Assembly (NCBI GenBank): GCA_016936015.1
Contig: JAFGPV010000043.1
Location: 1-64,000 of the forward strand
Direction: 5' to 3'
DNA length: 64,000 nt
Source: Pirellulales bacterium
GTDB lineage: Bacteria; Planctomycetota; Planctomycetia; Pirellulales; Thermoguttaceae
Translations under genes and position numbers: made by a program
In this document: in pieces, positions 39,653-48,428 of the stretch
Position numbering within the stretch: position 1 is the first letter of the stretch
Layout of the letters: each line of letters opens with the position of its first letter
The notes under the pieces: model-generated
What the model was told of the DNA's origin: nothing
Databases searched by the model: none
The model's input: the letters and a program-made list of their open reading frames with translations, nothing else

Positions 39653-40266
39653 TGGGATGGTTCCTTTCGACCCTTTAGGGTGATCGTCGTGTTGCCTTTT
39701 AACAAATGCCGGGATAGGTGATTACCGATAAAGTGGCAATACCATAAGTGGTGTAATAACTGTTTTCCGAAAACAACAGGAAAAACTCCGTCCGAAAGTG
39801 GCCGCCCCTCCGGGGATCGGCGTGCCGGGAATTTCCTCCTCTTCAGCTCGATCCTTTTCAGCGTCGGCCAACGCTTTATCGAAGGGGGTGAGCTTGGCTG
39901 TTTGTTAAGAACCAAAAACGACCCGGAATTTTCAGCAGAGGAAGAGCGTCGTTAGCAATCCACACGCTGCAAATCCCGGAAAGCTTTACGGTTCGAAACA
40001 GCACGCTACACAGAACGCCCAAAGATCAACACGGAATTCTTTCATGAATTCGTCATGTTGGTGGGCTAATGAAGCTGCCTCATAATTTGATTAAGTAGGA
40101 AGTCGATTCTCTTTGAATATTCAAGCCATTTTACTAAGATAATGCAAATTATCCAATTTATACAAATATATCATGCCTCGATTTACCTTTCAATGAGTGC
40201 CTAGGGGGATTCGGTATTTCCCAGAACGAATCCCCTCCGTTGGCGGGTGTGTTACGAGGCCGAAAA
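39653..40266. other. AT-rich intergenic region, upstream of the propeller gene
   Basis: 614 bases. Only a 9-bp stem GGGGATTCG/CGAATCCCC at 40205-40235 stands out; it is 32 bases past the stop of the CX4CH-protein gene and may end that transcript, though no T run follows. The remaining sequence is AT-rich with no credible gene. Confidence 0.45.
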
Positions 40267-41358
40267 CTACGACTCCGCCGGCGACGGTGCTGGCCCGAAA
40301 TGGCGGCGGTTGAAGATCTCCGGATCGAATTCATCCTGAGGTGTAAACGCTGGTGGTTCAGCGGCGCCTCGCTGGAGCTTTGGCGAGGACGGCGGAGCGA
40401 GAAGCGGTGGCGCAGCCCCTTCCGGCGCCGGCGGGTCTGCTTCCGACACAGGCTCCTCGTGCGAAGCGGGAAGGACTTCCGACGCGGGAACTTCCGCCGG
40501 CGGGCTGGGAGACGCCGAGGGGTTGAAATGCATCGCCCAATCGACGATCTTGCGGTATTGATTCGTCTGGTGCTCGTTGAAAATCGGCGTTTTCAGTTTT
40601 CCGTGAGGCCCGGCGGGGACCTTCAGCAGCGGACTCTCGGCCGGGTTCTTCTGATCGATGTATTGCAACACTGCGTAGAGGTTCCGCTGCGTCAGCCGGC
40701 GGCTGGCCATTTGACCCTGAGGTGCGCGGAGCAGCCGCAGCTTGGCGGCCGACTGCGGACCGTGGCATCCGCCCGCGGTGCAGTTGTTCAGCAGCAACGG
40801 TTGGACGGATCGCGTGTAGATTTCCACCGTTTTCGGCGGCAGGCTGCGGACAAGGCGGTCCAATTCTCCGTCGGAGGGCAAGACCGCGGCGGCGGAGGAC
40901 GGTTTCTTCGCTGCCGGCGGCGCCGGAGTTGTAAGTTTCCGTTTAAATAGCAGCACCAAGGGGTGTTGGGGAGCAATCGCTTCTGCTACCGCAAGCTCCT
41001 CGGCCGCCTGGGCTTTCAGCCCCTGCCGCTGACACCACTGGGCGAGTTGCAGGTGATTTTGGAGATTCCCCCCTTGTGCGACCGCCTTCATGCGCTGATA
41101 GGCCTCGGCAAGGTTCTGACAAACGAATTCCACGTCGGTTGCCTGAACGCGGATCCGGCCGTTGTGCAGGCGTACGAAATAATCGTTGCCTTGCTTGTCG
41201 ATTTGACCCTCGAAAACCTGACCGTTCCGCAGGATCAAAAAACGGTTGTCTGATAGGCTCTCCTTCGTCGCTGGATCCCGAGCGACCTCGCCGGCCATAT
41301 CACCGACGGGAATCGTCAGAAAGAAGAAAAAATAAAGGGCGCGATTCATGGCGGACAA
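40267..41358 (-). CDS. Exported protein with a CX4CH motif and TPR-like region
   Basis: A 363-residue protein. A hydrophobic N-terminus (LYFFFFLTIPVG) is a likely signal peptide. FLILRNGQVFEGQI and GRIRVQATDVEFV near the start look like a small beta domain. A helical TPR-like part follows (AEAYQRMKAVAQGG, HLQLAQWCQRQGLKAQAAEEL). Around residue 205 LLLNNCTAGGCHGPQSAAKLRLLR has a CX4CH heme-like motif, as in planctomycete PSCyt-type proteins, followed by the usual conserved segment KTPIFNEHQTNQYRKIVDWA. The C-terminal 70 residues are proline- and alanine-rich. It may be a redox or scaffolding component; heme binding is unproven. Confidence 0.7.
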   Translation of the reverse strand: MSAMNRALYFFFFLTIPVGDMAGEVARDPATKESLSDNRFLILRNGQVFEGQIDKQGNDYFVRLHNGRIRVQATDVEFVCQNLAEAYQRMKAVAQGGNLQNHLQLAQWCQRQGLKAQAAEELAVAEAIAPQHPLVLLFKRKLTTPAPPAAKKPSSAAAVLPSDGELDRLVRSLPPKTVEIYTRSVQPLLLNNCTAGGCHGPQSAAKLRLLRAPQGQMASRRLTQRNLYAVLQYIDQKNPAESPLLKVPAGPHGKLKTPIFNEHQTNQYRKIVDWAMHFNPSASPSPPAEVPASEVLPASHEEPVSEADPPAPEGAAPPLLAPPSSPKLQRGAAEPPAFTPQDEFDPEIFNRRHFGPAPSPAES

Positions 41359-41564
41359 GCCTAAAAACTGAGAGGGACATCGTCAAGAGAAATTGGCGCA
41401 AGCAGGCAATATGGATGGTTTGCCGGATCGGATTTACGATGGGGATGGCACGGAACCTCACATTCTTATGGGGGGGTAGGCTTGGTTGGGGCCAAGGACG
41501 GCCCGGCTCACGAGACGTAAAACACTCATCCCCCAACCCCTCGCCGCTGATCCCTCGTTCCTGA

Positions 41565-41570
41565 TATACT
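41565..41570 (+). promoter_or_regulatory. Possible -10 element placing acylphosphatase mRNA without a leader
   Basis: TATACT ends seven bases before the ATG at 41578. No ribosome binding site is visible and no -35 matches well. The spacing would put the transcript start at or next to the ATG. Confidence 0.3.
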
Positions 41571-41577
41571 AAAATAA

Positions 41578-41877
41578 ATGAGTGCGAAAGGCGCGACGCA
41601 AGGCGATCCGCAACGGCGAGAGCTTTATTACTCGGGCACCGTGCAGGGGGTGGGTTTTCGATACACCGCCCGGGCATTGGCTCGCGGATTTGCCGTTACT
41701 GGTTTCGTGCGCAACCTGCCGGACGGCCGGGTGCAACTGGTGGTCGAGGGCGCCGCGGAAGAGATCGGCGGTTTTTTAGAGTCGCTCCGGGGGGAACTGG
41801 GGCATTATATCCGCCAGGTCGACGAAACGGTCCCTTCCCCCGGCGGACAATACCAGGGCTTTGAAATCCGGTTTTAA
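41578..41877 (+). CDS. acyP: Acylphosphatase
   Basis: A 99-residue enzyme that hydrolyses acyl phosphates such as 1,3-bisphosphoglycerate or acetyl phosphate. The P-loop and catalytic arginine are in SGTVQGVGFRYTARALA and the catalytic Asn in GFVRNLPDGRVQLVVEG, the two acylphosphatase signatures. The length is normal for the family. It has no visible ribosome binding site and a -10-like hexamer just seven bases upstream. It is followed after 85 bases by an ABC permease gene on the same strand; the two functions are unlikely to be connected. Confidence 0.95.
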   Translation: MSAKGATQGDPQRRELYYSGTVQGVGFRYTARALARGFAVTGFVRNLPDGRVQLVVEGAAEEIGGFLESLRGELGHYIRQVDETVPSPGGQYQGFEIRF

Positions 41878-41962
41878 ACGCAAAACAACTATTTCGTTTG
41901 TTCCGCAACTCCCGTTCCGGAACGGACTTTTTCCTTACTGACACGGGAACGATTGAATCTCG

Positions 41963-42913
41963 ATGGAAGCATTCTCTCCCTCGCTGTTGCTGTTTGCCAT
42001 TGCCTCGACGTGGTTGAAACCGCTGATTTGGATTGGACTCAGCGCCGTCGCTGCCGCGGGCGTGCTGTTTGTCTGCGGACTGCTTCTGCAGTGGCTCTGC
42101 CCCTTGATCCACGCCATTGCCCGGACCACCGCCAAGGAGGCGATCGCGGAGCCGTTGTTTACGGTGATCCTGATCGTGGGGATCACGGGCCTGATCCTTT
42201 TCCCTTTCATTCCCTACAACACGCTGGGCGAGGACATTAAATACGTCAAGGAATCGGGCCTGATGTGGACGATGATCCTTTCGGTTTTGCTGGCCCTGTG
42301 GACGGCGAGCAAGTCGATTGCCGACGAGATCGAGGGCCGCACCGCGCTGACCCTGCTTTCCAAGCCGATCGGCCGACGGGATTTCATCCTGGGGAAGTTC
42401 TTGGGGATCCTCTGGCCGGTGGCGGTTCTGTTCATCGTCTTCGGCGCGATTTTCATGGCCAGCGTGTCGTACAAGCTGGCCTACGACGCCCGCGAAACCG
42501 CCACGCCCGATCCCACCTCGCTCCAGTGCTTGCAGGAAATCATGCAGATCGCTCCCGGCCTGGCGCTGGCCTTCATGGAGGCCGTGGTGATGGCCGCCAT
42601 CAGCGTGGCCATCTCCACGCGGCTGCCGATGATGGCCAACCTGCTGATCTGCTTGACGATTTACCTGCTGGGACATTTGGTGCCGCTGATGGCGATGTCC
42701 GCGGAGGGGAATGTCGAACTGGTGGGATTTATCGCCCACCTGTTCGCCGCGATCTTTCCCAGTTTGGACTATTTCAGCGCCGACACCTCGATCTCGCTGG
42801 GGAAGGCCATCTCCCTGGGGTACTTGGGCCTGGCCGCCGTGTACTGCCTGGCGTACTGCACCTTAGCGCTCTTGGTGGCGCTGCTGTTGTTTGAAGACCG
42901 CGACCTGGCGTAA
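41963..42913 (+). CDS. ABC-2 type transporter permease (NosY-like)
   Basis: A 316-residue integral membrane protein with about six helices. The segment ADEIEGRTALTLLSKPIGRRDFILGKFLGIL (two parts) after helix three is the ABC-2 permease coupling-helix signature; the helices include WIGLSAVAAAGVLFVCGLLL and VAVLFIVFGAIFMASVSYKL. In this family the permease is paired with an ATPase subunit, which is not adjacent here. A separate ATPase gene elsewhere would be needed for export of an unknown substrate. The ATG at 41963 is used; there is no strong ribosome binding site. Confidence 0.82.
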   Translation: MEAFSPSLLLFAIASTWLKPLIWIGLSAVAAAGVLFVCGLLLQWLCPLIHAIARTTAKEAIAEPLFTVILIVGITGLILFPFIPYNTLGEDIKYVKESGLMWTMILSVLLALWTASKSIADEIEGRTALTLLSKPIGRRDFILGKFLGILWPVAVLFIVFGAIFMASVSYKLAYDARETATPDPTSLQCLQEIMQIAPGLALAFMEAVVMAAISVAISTRLPMMANLLICLTIYLLGHLVPLMAMSAEGNVELVGFIAHLFAAIFPSLDYFSADTSISLGKAISLGYLGLAAVYCLAYCTLALLVALLLFEDRDLA

Positions 42914-42921
42914 ACACCGCC

Positions 42922-42957
42922 TTACTGTCCACCGCCCACTGCCCACTGTCCACTGCT
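42922..42957. repeat. Heptamer repeat (CCACTGC/CCACTGT) at the end of purN
   Basis: Five tandem variants of a seven-base unit (CTGTCCACCGCCCACTGCCC and onward). The last ten codons of the minus-strand purN gene are written in it (SSGQWAVGGGQ). Confidence 0.75.
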
Positions 42958-43599
42958 TTCCCCCGGCAGAACCCGCACGCACCGGCCCTCCACGCACACG
43001 CGGCCCTCGGCGATCCATTGCAGCGCCTCGGGATAGGCCGCGCACTCGGCCTCGAAGACCCGGGCGGCGAGCGTCTCGGGCGTGTCGCCGTCAAGCACCG
43101 GCACCGCCCGTTGCAGGATCACCGGGCCGTGGTCGTACTGGTTGTCGGCAAAGTGGACGGTGCAGCCGCTGAGCTTGGCGCCATATTCCAGCACCGCCTC
43201 ATGGACGCGCCGCCCGTAATATCCCTTGCCGCAGAAGGCGGGCACGAGCGCCGGATGGATGTTTACCACCCGCAGGGCGAAGTCGGGCGGAATGGTGACC
43301 TGCTTCAAGAATCCGCCCATGGCAACCAGATCGACGGCATGGCGCCGGCAGAAGTCGAAGATCGCCCGGCTGAAGGCGTCCTGATCGGGAAAGTCTTTCC
43401 ACTTGACGACGAAGTGCGGAATGTCCGCCTGCCGGGCGTACTGCAAACCCTTCGCCTCCGGATCGCTGGAGACGACCACGCCGACGGCCGCGTGCAGCCG
43501 GCCCTCGGCAATCTTCGCGAGCAGGTTCTGCAGCGTGGTCCCGCCGCCGGAGATCAATACGGCAAGCGTGAACGGTTTAGATCGATTCGTGTCCATCAC
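42922..43599 (-). CDS. purN: Phosphoribosylglycinamide formyltransferase (PurN)
   Basis: A 225-residue enzyme of de novo purine synthesis that transfers a formyl group from 10-formyl-THF to glycinamide ribotide. LAVLISGGGTTLQNLL carries the GGGT phosphate loop; NIHPALVPAF has the catalytic Asn-His pair, and SGCTVHFADNQYDHGPVIL contains the catalytic Asp (family signature). The C-terminal tail SSGQWAVGGGQ is an extra created by a heptamer repeat that extends past the normal end. Note GRRVHEAVLEYG, which is standard. The gene is 36 bases upstream of the ABC permease end and antiparallel to it. Confidence 0.94.
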   Translation of the reverse strand: MMDTNRSKPFTLAVLISGGGTTLQNLLAKIAEGRLHAAVGVVVSSDPEAKGLQYARQADIPHFVVKWKDFPDQDAFSRAIFDFCRRHAVDLVAMGGFLKQVTIPPDFALRVVNIHPALVPAFCGKGYYGRRVHEAVLEYGAKLSGCTVHFADNQYDHGPVILQRAVPVLDGDTPETLAARVFEAECAAYPEALQWIAEGRVCVEGRCVRVLPGESSGQWAVGGGQ

Positions 43600-43605
43600 A
43601 GAAAA

Positions 43606-43624
43606 CCGCGACCGCCGGTCGCGG
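43606..43624. repeat. Family H palindrome (CCGCGACC..GGTCGCGG)
   Basis: An 8-bp perfect stem with a three-base loop, followed by CTTT. It fills the gap between ileS and purN and might terminate ileS (on the minus strand). A variant is at 48394-48412. Confidence 0.65.
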
Positions 43625-43635
43625 CTTTATGGCGC

Positions 43636-46600
43636 CTATTTTTTCGGAACGACCTTCAAATACAACGACGCCTGGTAATCGCCGATTTTCATTGCGACCG
43701 GCTCAACGCCGGGCAGCGGTAGATCGCTCAAGTTCAGTGCAAGTGTTTCACCACAGATGTAATCAGTATTTGCAGTGTTTGCAGAGGAAAGCTCCTGAGA
43801 TTGCGTCTCGATCGCCAACTCGATCCGGTCGGTGTAATGCAAATTCAGTTCTTTGCGCCGGTCTTGAATCACGCGGACCTCTTCCCGGGCCAAGCCTTCG
43901 AGGACGAGTTCCGGCGTCAGTTCCGTGGAGAGCACCACGACGCAGTTCCGGCCCTGGGCGGCGGCCCAACCCTCCTTGGCTGCCAGCCGGATCTGGACGT
44001 CCTCGGCCGATAGCGCCGCCTCGCCGTCGGGCAGGCGGAAGATCAGCTTGCCGGCGGTCTCCAATTCGGCCAGCAGGGCGCCGGCGTCGGCCTCGGCCAG
44101 CAGTTTCCGCACCGCCGGGAGGCGTTTTCCCAACCGGGGACCCAGCCGTTTCAAATCGGGCAGCACCGTGTAGGTGATGTACTGGTCGGCCTTTTGGATG
44201 AACTCGACCCGCTTGACGTTCAACTCGTCGCAGATCAGAGCGTCGTGCTCCTGAAGCCAGGCCAGGTGCGTCGGATCGGCCAGCACCACTTCGACCCGGC
44301 CGAGCGGCTGGCGGACCTTGAGCTTCGCCCCCATCCGGGCGCTGCGGCCCAGCGAGACGATCTCGCGGACCAGGGCCATCCGTGCGGAGAGCGTTTCATC
44401 CACCGCCTCCGGAACGCCGCAAGGATAATCGCAGAGGTGGACGCTCTCGGCCGACCGTTGGGCCTCGGGTTTTGCCGCAAACGCCGCGACGGCAAGGTTC
44501 TGCCACAAGTGCTCGGCCAGAAACGGCACGAACGGGGCGACGAGCTTGCAGGTGGTCAACAGGCATTCGTAGAGCGTCCAGTAGGCGTCGGTCTTGTCGG
44601 TCGAGTGCCCGCCGCTCCAGAACCGGTTGCGGCTGCGGCGGACGTACCAGTTGCTCAGGGCGTCGACGAATTCGCTCAGCCGCTGGCAGGCGGAGAAATT
44701 GTCGTAAGCGTCCATCCGCTCGACCACCGCGGCGGCCGTGCGGTTGAGCTCGCTGAGCACCCAGCGATCCAATTCGGCCCGTTTCTCGACCGGCCGATAT
44801 TTTTTCGCCGAGGCCAAGACCTCCGCGGTCAGTTGCCCGGCGGGTTGGGTGATCGCCGCGGCCGGATCGAACTTGTCGATGTTCGCGTAGATCACAAAGA
44901 AACTGTAGACGTTCCACAGTCTCAATAAGAACTCGGGAATGCAGTCCTTGATCGCCTGCTCGCTATAGCGGATCGAGGTCCAGGGCGGCTGGTTCGAAAA
45001 GAAGTACCACCGCAGGGCGTCGGCCCCGTAGCGGTCGAAGATCTCGTCCGGCTCGCGGTAGTTCCGCTTGCTCTTCGACATCTTTCCCCCGTCCTCACCG
45101 AGCATCAGGCCGAGGACGATGCAATTGCGGTAGGGGTGGGGGAAGGGATTAGGGATTGGGGATTGGGGATTGGATTTTTCTGATCCCTGATCTCTGACCC
45201 CTGAATCCTCGCCAAACAACAGCGTGCTGATCGCCAACAGGCTGTAAAACCATCCCCGGGTCTGATCGAGCGCCTCGCTGATGAAGTCGGCGGGAAACTG
45301 CGTGGAGAATTTTTCCTTGGAATCCGGTTCGCCGGGAAAGCCCCACTGGGCGAAGGGCATCGCCCCGGAGTCGAACCAGCAGTCGATTACCTCCGGCACG
45401 CGGCGCATCCGCGCCCCGGCAGCCTTCGGCGAATCGTAGGTAATGGCGTCGATGTAGGGCTTGTGGACCTTCAAATCCTCGGCCAATTCCGGCGATTCCT
45501 TCTTCGCCTTCTGCCAGACCTCCGTCCCCTTGACACCCGGTTTTTTCAGCAGCTCGTCGTAGATGGCGACCGCCTCGGCGTAGCCGGTCTTCTCGCAGAC
45601 CCAGATCGGCAGCGGCGTGCCCCAGTAGCGCTCGCGGGACAAGGCCCAATCGACGTTCGTCTCCAAAAAATTGCCGAACCGTCCGTCGCGGATGTGCTCC
45701 GGCAGCCAGTTGATGCGGCTGTTGTTGGCCAGCATCTGCTCCTTGAACTGCGTGGTGCGGATGAACCAGCTTTTCCGCGGGTACTGGATCAACGGGTCCT
45801 CTTCGGCCCGCCAGCAGAACGGGTAGTCGTGGTGGTAGTCCTCGCGATGAAAGAGCAGTCCGCGGCCGCGCAGCTCGCGGATGATGTCGCCGTCGGCCTC
45901 CTTGACCCAGCGGCCGTGATAGTCGGGGACCTCTTTCGTGAATGTGCCGTCCGGGGCGACGTTGCACAGCAGCGGCGGGCCTTCGCCCGGCGCAAACCGG
46001 GCCTGCTCGGTTTGCAGCAATTCAAAATCCACCTCGCCGAAGGCCGGCGCCTGGTGCACCACACCCGTGCCGGTATCGACGGTGACAAACTCCGCCGGCA
46101 CTACCCGCCAGGCGAGCGCCTGCCTGCCGCCATCCTTTAATTTTCCTTCTTTTTGACCCTGAGTTTTGTAGTAGTAATCGAACGGCGGCCGATAGCGCAA
46201 GCCGAGCATTTTTTTGCCGGGCAACGTGGCAATCACCCGGGCCTCCTTTTTTACCTTGGCCGCGACCGCTTCGACCAACGCCGAGGCGAGGATCAATTTC
46301 CGCTGCTCCCCCTCGAACTCCACGACCGAGTATTCCAGGTCCGGCTTGACGGCCGCGAACTGGTTGCCCGGCAGAGTCCAGGGGGTGGTGGTCCAGACGA
46401 GGAGATCGGTGTCTTGAAAGAGGGATCGGGGATTAGGGATTGGGGATTGGGAATTTCCGGTTCCTAAATCCTGAACCCTGAACCCTGAACCCTCCACCAA
46501 CGGAAAACGCACGTACACGCTCGGGTCCGCCACCTCACGGTAGCCCTGGCCGACCTCGCCGGAGCTGAGGGCCGTGCCGCCCTGGGCCCACCACCAGACG

Positions 46601-47133
46601 ATCTTGTAGCCCTGGTAGAGCAGGCCGCGGTCGAAGAGGTTTTTCAGCGCCCACCAGACGCTCTCGACGTAGCTCTGGTGGAACGTGACGTAGGCCTCGT
46701 CGAGGTGGATCCAGAAACCTAGCCGCTCGGTCATCCCTTCCCACTGCTTGGTGTAGCGGAAGACGCTTTCGAGACACTTGCGGATGAACGGCTCGACGCC
46801 ATAGGCCTCGATCTCCTCCTTCGAATGGATGCCCAACTCCTTGCAGACCTCGACCTCGACGGGCAGGCCGTGGGTGTCCCAGCCGGCCTTCCGCTCGCAG
46901 AAGTGCCCGCGCATCGTTTTGTAGCGGGGGAAGAGGTCTTTGATCGCCCGGGTCAGGCAGTGGCCGGGGTGGGGCAGGCCGTTGGCGGTGGGGGGGCCTT
47001 CGTAAAAGATGAACGGAGGGCACTGCTCCCGGGCTGCCAGCGATTTCTCATAAATCCCCTCGGCGTTCCAGAACGCGATGATTTGCTCTTCCAGCTTGGG
47101 AAACGAAACGTTGTTGGCAACGGGTGAAAACAT
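43636..47133 (-). CDS. ileS: Isoleucyl-tRNA synthetase, type 2 (eukaryote-like), with two repeat insertions
   Basis: A 1,165-residue class I synthetase. The HIGH-like motif is HPGH in [20 protein letters not shown]; the KMSKS loop is [15 protein letters not shown]. The catalytic signature [19 protein letters not shown] is of the eukaryote-like type 2, which lacks the C-terminal zinc finger of type 1 and is associated with mupirocin resistance. Two heptamer-derived insertions are seen: about residues 212-237 (reading [11 protein letters not shown]), just before [15 protein letters not shown] at the start of the editing-domain segment, and about 640-663 ([11 protein letters not shown]), between [17 protein letters not shown] and the KMSKS region. 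Both keep the frame. The anticodon-binding half is intact ([17 protein letters not shown]). The start is 47133. Confidence 0.95.
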   Translation of the reverse strand: MFSPVANNVSFPKLEEQIIAFWNAEGIYEKSLAAREQCPPFIFYEGPPTANGLPHPGHCLTRAIKDLFPRYKTMRGHFCERKAGWDTHGLPVEVEVCKELGIHSKEEIEAYGVEPFIRKCLESVFRYTKQWEGMTERLGFWIHLDEAYVTFHQSYVESVWWALKNLFDRGLLYQGYKIVWWWAQGGTALSSGEVGQGYREVADPSVYVRFPLVEGSGFRVQDLGTGNSQSPIPNPRSLFQDTDLLVWTTTPWTLPGNQFAAVKPDLEYSVVEFEGEQRKLILASALVEAVAAKVKKEARVIATLPGKKMLGLRYRPPFDYYYKTQGQKEGKLKDGGRQALAWRVVPAEFVTVDTGTGVVHQAPAFGEVDFELLQTEQARFAPGEGPPLLCNVAPDGTFTKEVPDYHGRWVKEADGDIIRELRGRGLLFHREDYHHDYPFCWRAEEDPLIQYPRKSWFIRTTQFKEQMLANNSRINWLPEHIRDGRFGNFLETNVDWALSRERYWGTPLPIWVCEKTGYAEAVAIYDELLKKPGVKGTEVWQKAKKESPELAEDLKVHKPYIDAITYDSPKAAGARMRRVPEVIDCWFDSGAMPFAQWGFPGEPDSKEKFSTQFPADFISEALDQTRGWFYSLLAISTLLFGEDSGVRDQGSEKSNPQSPIPNPFPHPYRNCIVLGLMLGEDGGKMSKSKRNYREPDEIFDRYGADALRWYFFSNQPPWTSIRYSEQAIKDCIPEFLLRLWNVYSFFVIYANIDKFDPAAAITQPAGQLTAEVLASAKKYRPVEKRAELDRWVLSELNRTAAAVVERMDAYDNFSACQRLSEFVDALSNWYVRRSRNRFWSGGHSTDKTDAYWTLYECLLTTCKLVAPFVPFLAEHLWQNLAVAAFAAKPEAQRSAESVHLCDYPCGVPEAVDETLSARMALVREIVSLGRSARMGAKLKVRQPLGRVEVVLADPTHLAWLQEHDALICDELNVKRVEFIQKADQYITYTVLPDLKRLGPRLGKRLPAVRKLLAEADAGALLAELETAGKLIFRLPDGEAALSAEDVQIRLAAKEGWAAAQGRNCVVVLSTELTPELVLEGLAREEVRVIQDRRKELNLHYTDRIELAIETQSQELSSANTANTDYICGETLALNLSDLPLPGVEPVAMKIGDYQASLYLKVVPKK
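45142..45212. repeat. Heptamer repeat inside ileS (catalytic half)
   Basis: Tandem GGGATTGGGGATTGGGGATT units then TGATCCCTGATCTCTGACCC, in frame. They insert about 23 residues near the KMSKS side of the active domain. Confidence 0.8.
46421..46495. repeat. Heptamer repeat inside ileS (editing-domain junction)
   Basis: GGGATTAGGGATTGGGGATT followed by CCTGAACCCTGAACCCTGAA. In frame, adding about 25 residues. Confidence 0.8.
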
Positions 47134-47137
47134 GGTC

Positions 47138-47204
47138 GTAGGTTATGCCTCAGCATAACGGAAACGTCAGATCGACAAAGAAGTTATGCTCGAGCATAAC
47201 CTAC
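47138..47204. repeat. Family G inverted repeat (GTAGGTTATGC..GCATAACCTAC)
   Basis: Arms of 22 bases at 47138-47159 and 47183-47204 match as reverse complements with two differences. A single arm is at 12416-12437. It lies between divergent ileS and a small membrane protein gene. Confidence 0.75.
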
Positions 47205-47338
47205 TTATGGGGAATCTGACTTGTTGGAAACCCCCAATAGAGCAGGTTCCGGCCTGTTTATCAACGGGGGGGACGTTGATTGGCCCCTCCCCTTTCTGCG
47301 ACGTAAAATTGTGTGCTCACCCCAAGGCAAGAGAAATC

Positions 47339-47554
47339 ATGTCCAACCAACATGCCCAGCACGGCTCCGCGAAGGGGCACGAACACGGCCATTCACACCC
47401 CAAGAAGTATCGCCCCCACAAAGACTGGCGGGCGTGGGTCGCCGTCCTCTTGATGCTCGGCGCCATCCTCGTGTACGTATTCTCGCTGGACGAGTCCGTC
47501 GGCCCGTCGGGCAACGGGCAACGAATTCCCGCGGCCGATGCGGCGGCGGAGTGA
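47339..47554 (+). CDS. Small His-rich single-pass membrane protein
   Basis: A 71-residue protein. The first 33 residues are hydrophilic and hold eight histidines (QHAQHGSAKGHEHGHSHPKK), followed by one transmembrane helix (about 37-54, WVAVLLMLGAILVYVFSL) and a short acidic tail. The His cluster suggests metal binding or pH response but no known family is recognised. The start at 47339 follows a purine-rich AAGGCAAGAG; the frame is open further upstream but that part is unlike a protein. It converges with the two small genes below. Confidence 0.6.
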   Translation: MSNQHAQHGSAKGHEHGHSHPKKYRPHKDWRAWVAVLLMLGAILVYVFSLDESVGPSGNGQRIPAADAAAE

Positions 47555-47607
47555 TCCCTTTTTTACCTGCCGCTCCCTGACGGAACAACTCCGTCGTTCG
47601 GGAAATG

Positions 47608-47811
47608 TCATTCGCCAAGTTTCGTTTCCGCCTTCCGCTTGGCAAGATAGTACCAATTCTCCGCGGAGTCGGCGATCTTTTCGTGGGCCCGCATCGCCCG
47701 CCAGCCGACCACCATCCAGTAGATCGTGACGAACAATCCCCAGAGGACAGCAAGAACAACGATTGCACTGACTCCGCTGGGGACGGTGTTGATGTGAAAC
47801 GTCTGGTCCAT
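47608..47811 (-). CDS. Small single-pass membrane protein
   Basis: A 67-residue protein with one transmembrane helix (about 15-36, SAIVVLAVLWGLFVTIYWMV) and a charged C-terminal tail (HEKIADSAENWYYLAKRKA). It begins 12 bases after the stop of a secreted protein gene on the same strand, so the two are probably translated together. No family known to me. Confidence 0.6.
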   Translation of the reverse strand: MDQTFHINTVPSGVSAIVVLAVLWGLFVTIYWMVVGWRAMRAHEKIADSAENWYYLAKRKAETKLGE

Positions 47812-47823
47812 CGGTTATCTCCT

Positions 47824-48300
47824 TCAGGGGTTCATGGCACCTTTGGTCTTTTGCGGGGAACTCAGCGGGAGGAACTTCATCGAGACGATCTTGCAACCGT
47901 CCTTCGTGAAACGGACATGGAACTCCACGGGGATCGGTTTTTCCAGGGCCTCGTCGCCGCCGACGTGCATCTCGGACCGCACCGTGACGACGGTGTTGCG
48001 GAACTCGATGGACATCTTTTGCTTCTCTTTCTTCGCTTGCCGCCAGTCGGTCTTGATTTTTTCGAGCATCCTCCGGCGGATCTCTCCCGCGGGCGTGTCG
48101 TCCGGCTGCGCGAACAGGCGCTCGGCCTTCGCAAAGTCCCACGTCGAGGAGGCGGCGGCAAAGTCCCGCAACATCCGCTCGACGGGACCGGCCGGGGCTT
48201 TTACCTCGGCCTCCTTCGCGTCGCCCGCTTTGCCGGGCTTCAGCGTGGGAAGGAGAAGGATCGCCGAGCACACGAAGGTCGCCAGCCGGAGCTTGTTCAT
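47824..48300 (-). CDS. Secreted protein of unknown function, with downstream small membrane protein
   Basis: A 158-residue exported protein with a signal peptide (ATFVCSAILLLPTLKPGKA). The mature part has a helical half (VERMLRDFAAASSTWDFAKAERLF) and a beta half (EKPIPVEFHVRFTKDGCKIVSMKF) with a pattern like SnoaL or NTF2-type folds, which is only a suggestion. It forms a probable two-gene operon with the 67-residue membrane protein. Function unknown. Confidence 0.6.
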   Translation of the reverse strand: MNKLRLATFVCSAILLLPTLKPGKAGDAKEAEVKAPAGPVERMLRDFAAASSTWDFAKAERLFAQPDDTPAGEIRRRMLEKIKTDWRQAKKEKQKMSIEFRNTVVTVRSEMHVGGDEALEKPIPVEFHVRFTKDGCKIVSMKFLPLSSPQKTKGAMNP

Positions 48301-48393
48301 GCTGTTGCCCTTTCTTTTAAAAGATTATTCTTCTGGAAAACCACGACCAATGGTAGCGGAATTATCAAGATGGACGCCCCTCTGAATGTTCAA

Positions 48394-48412
48394 CCGCGAC
48401 CGCTGGTTGCGG
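48394..48412. repeat. Family H palindrome, diverged
   Basis: CCGCGACCGCTGGTTGCGG, one base off from perfect 8-bp pairing, followed by CTTT as in the 43606 copy. Intergenic, between the secreted-protein gene start and the purine phosphorylase stop. Confidence 0.6.
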
Positions 48413-48428
48413 CTTTGCAAAGGGGATC

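Noticed and set aside
39649-39915. 88-codon minus-strand frame upstream of the propeller gene
   Set aside because: Overlaps the start of the real gene's region, is Arg/Lys/Pro-rich with no signature, and lacks a ribosome binding site.
45142-46495. Heptamer arrays resembling a CRISPR array
   Set aside because: Units are seven bases with no spacers and lie inside ileS; no cas genes in the window.
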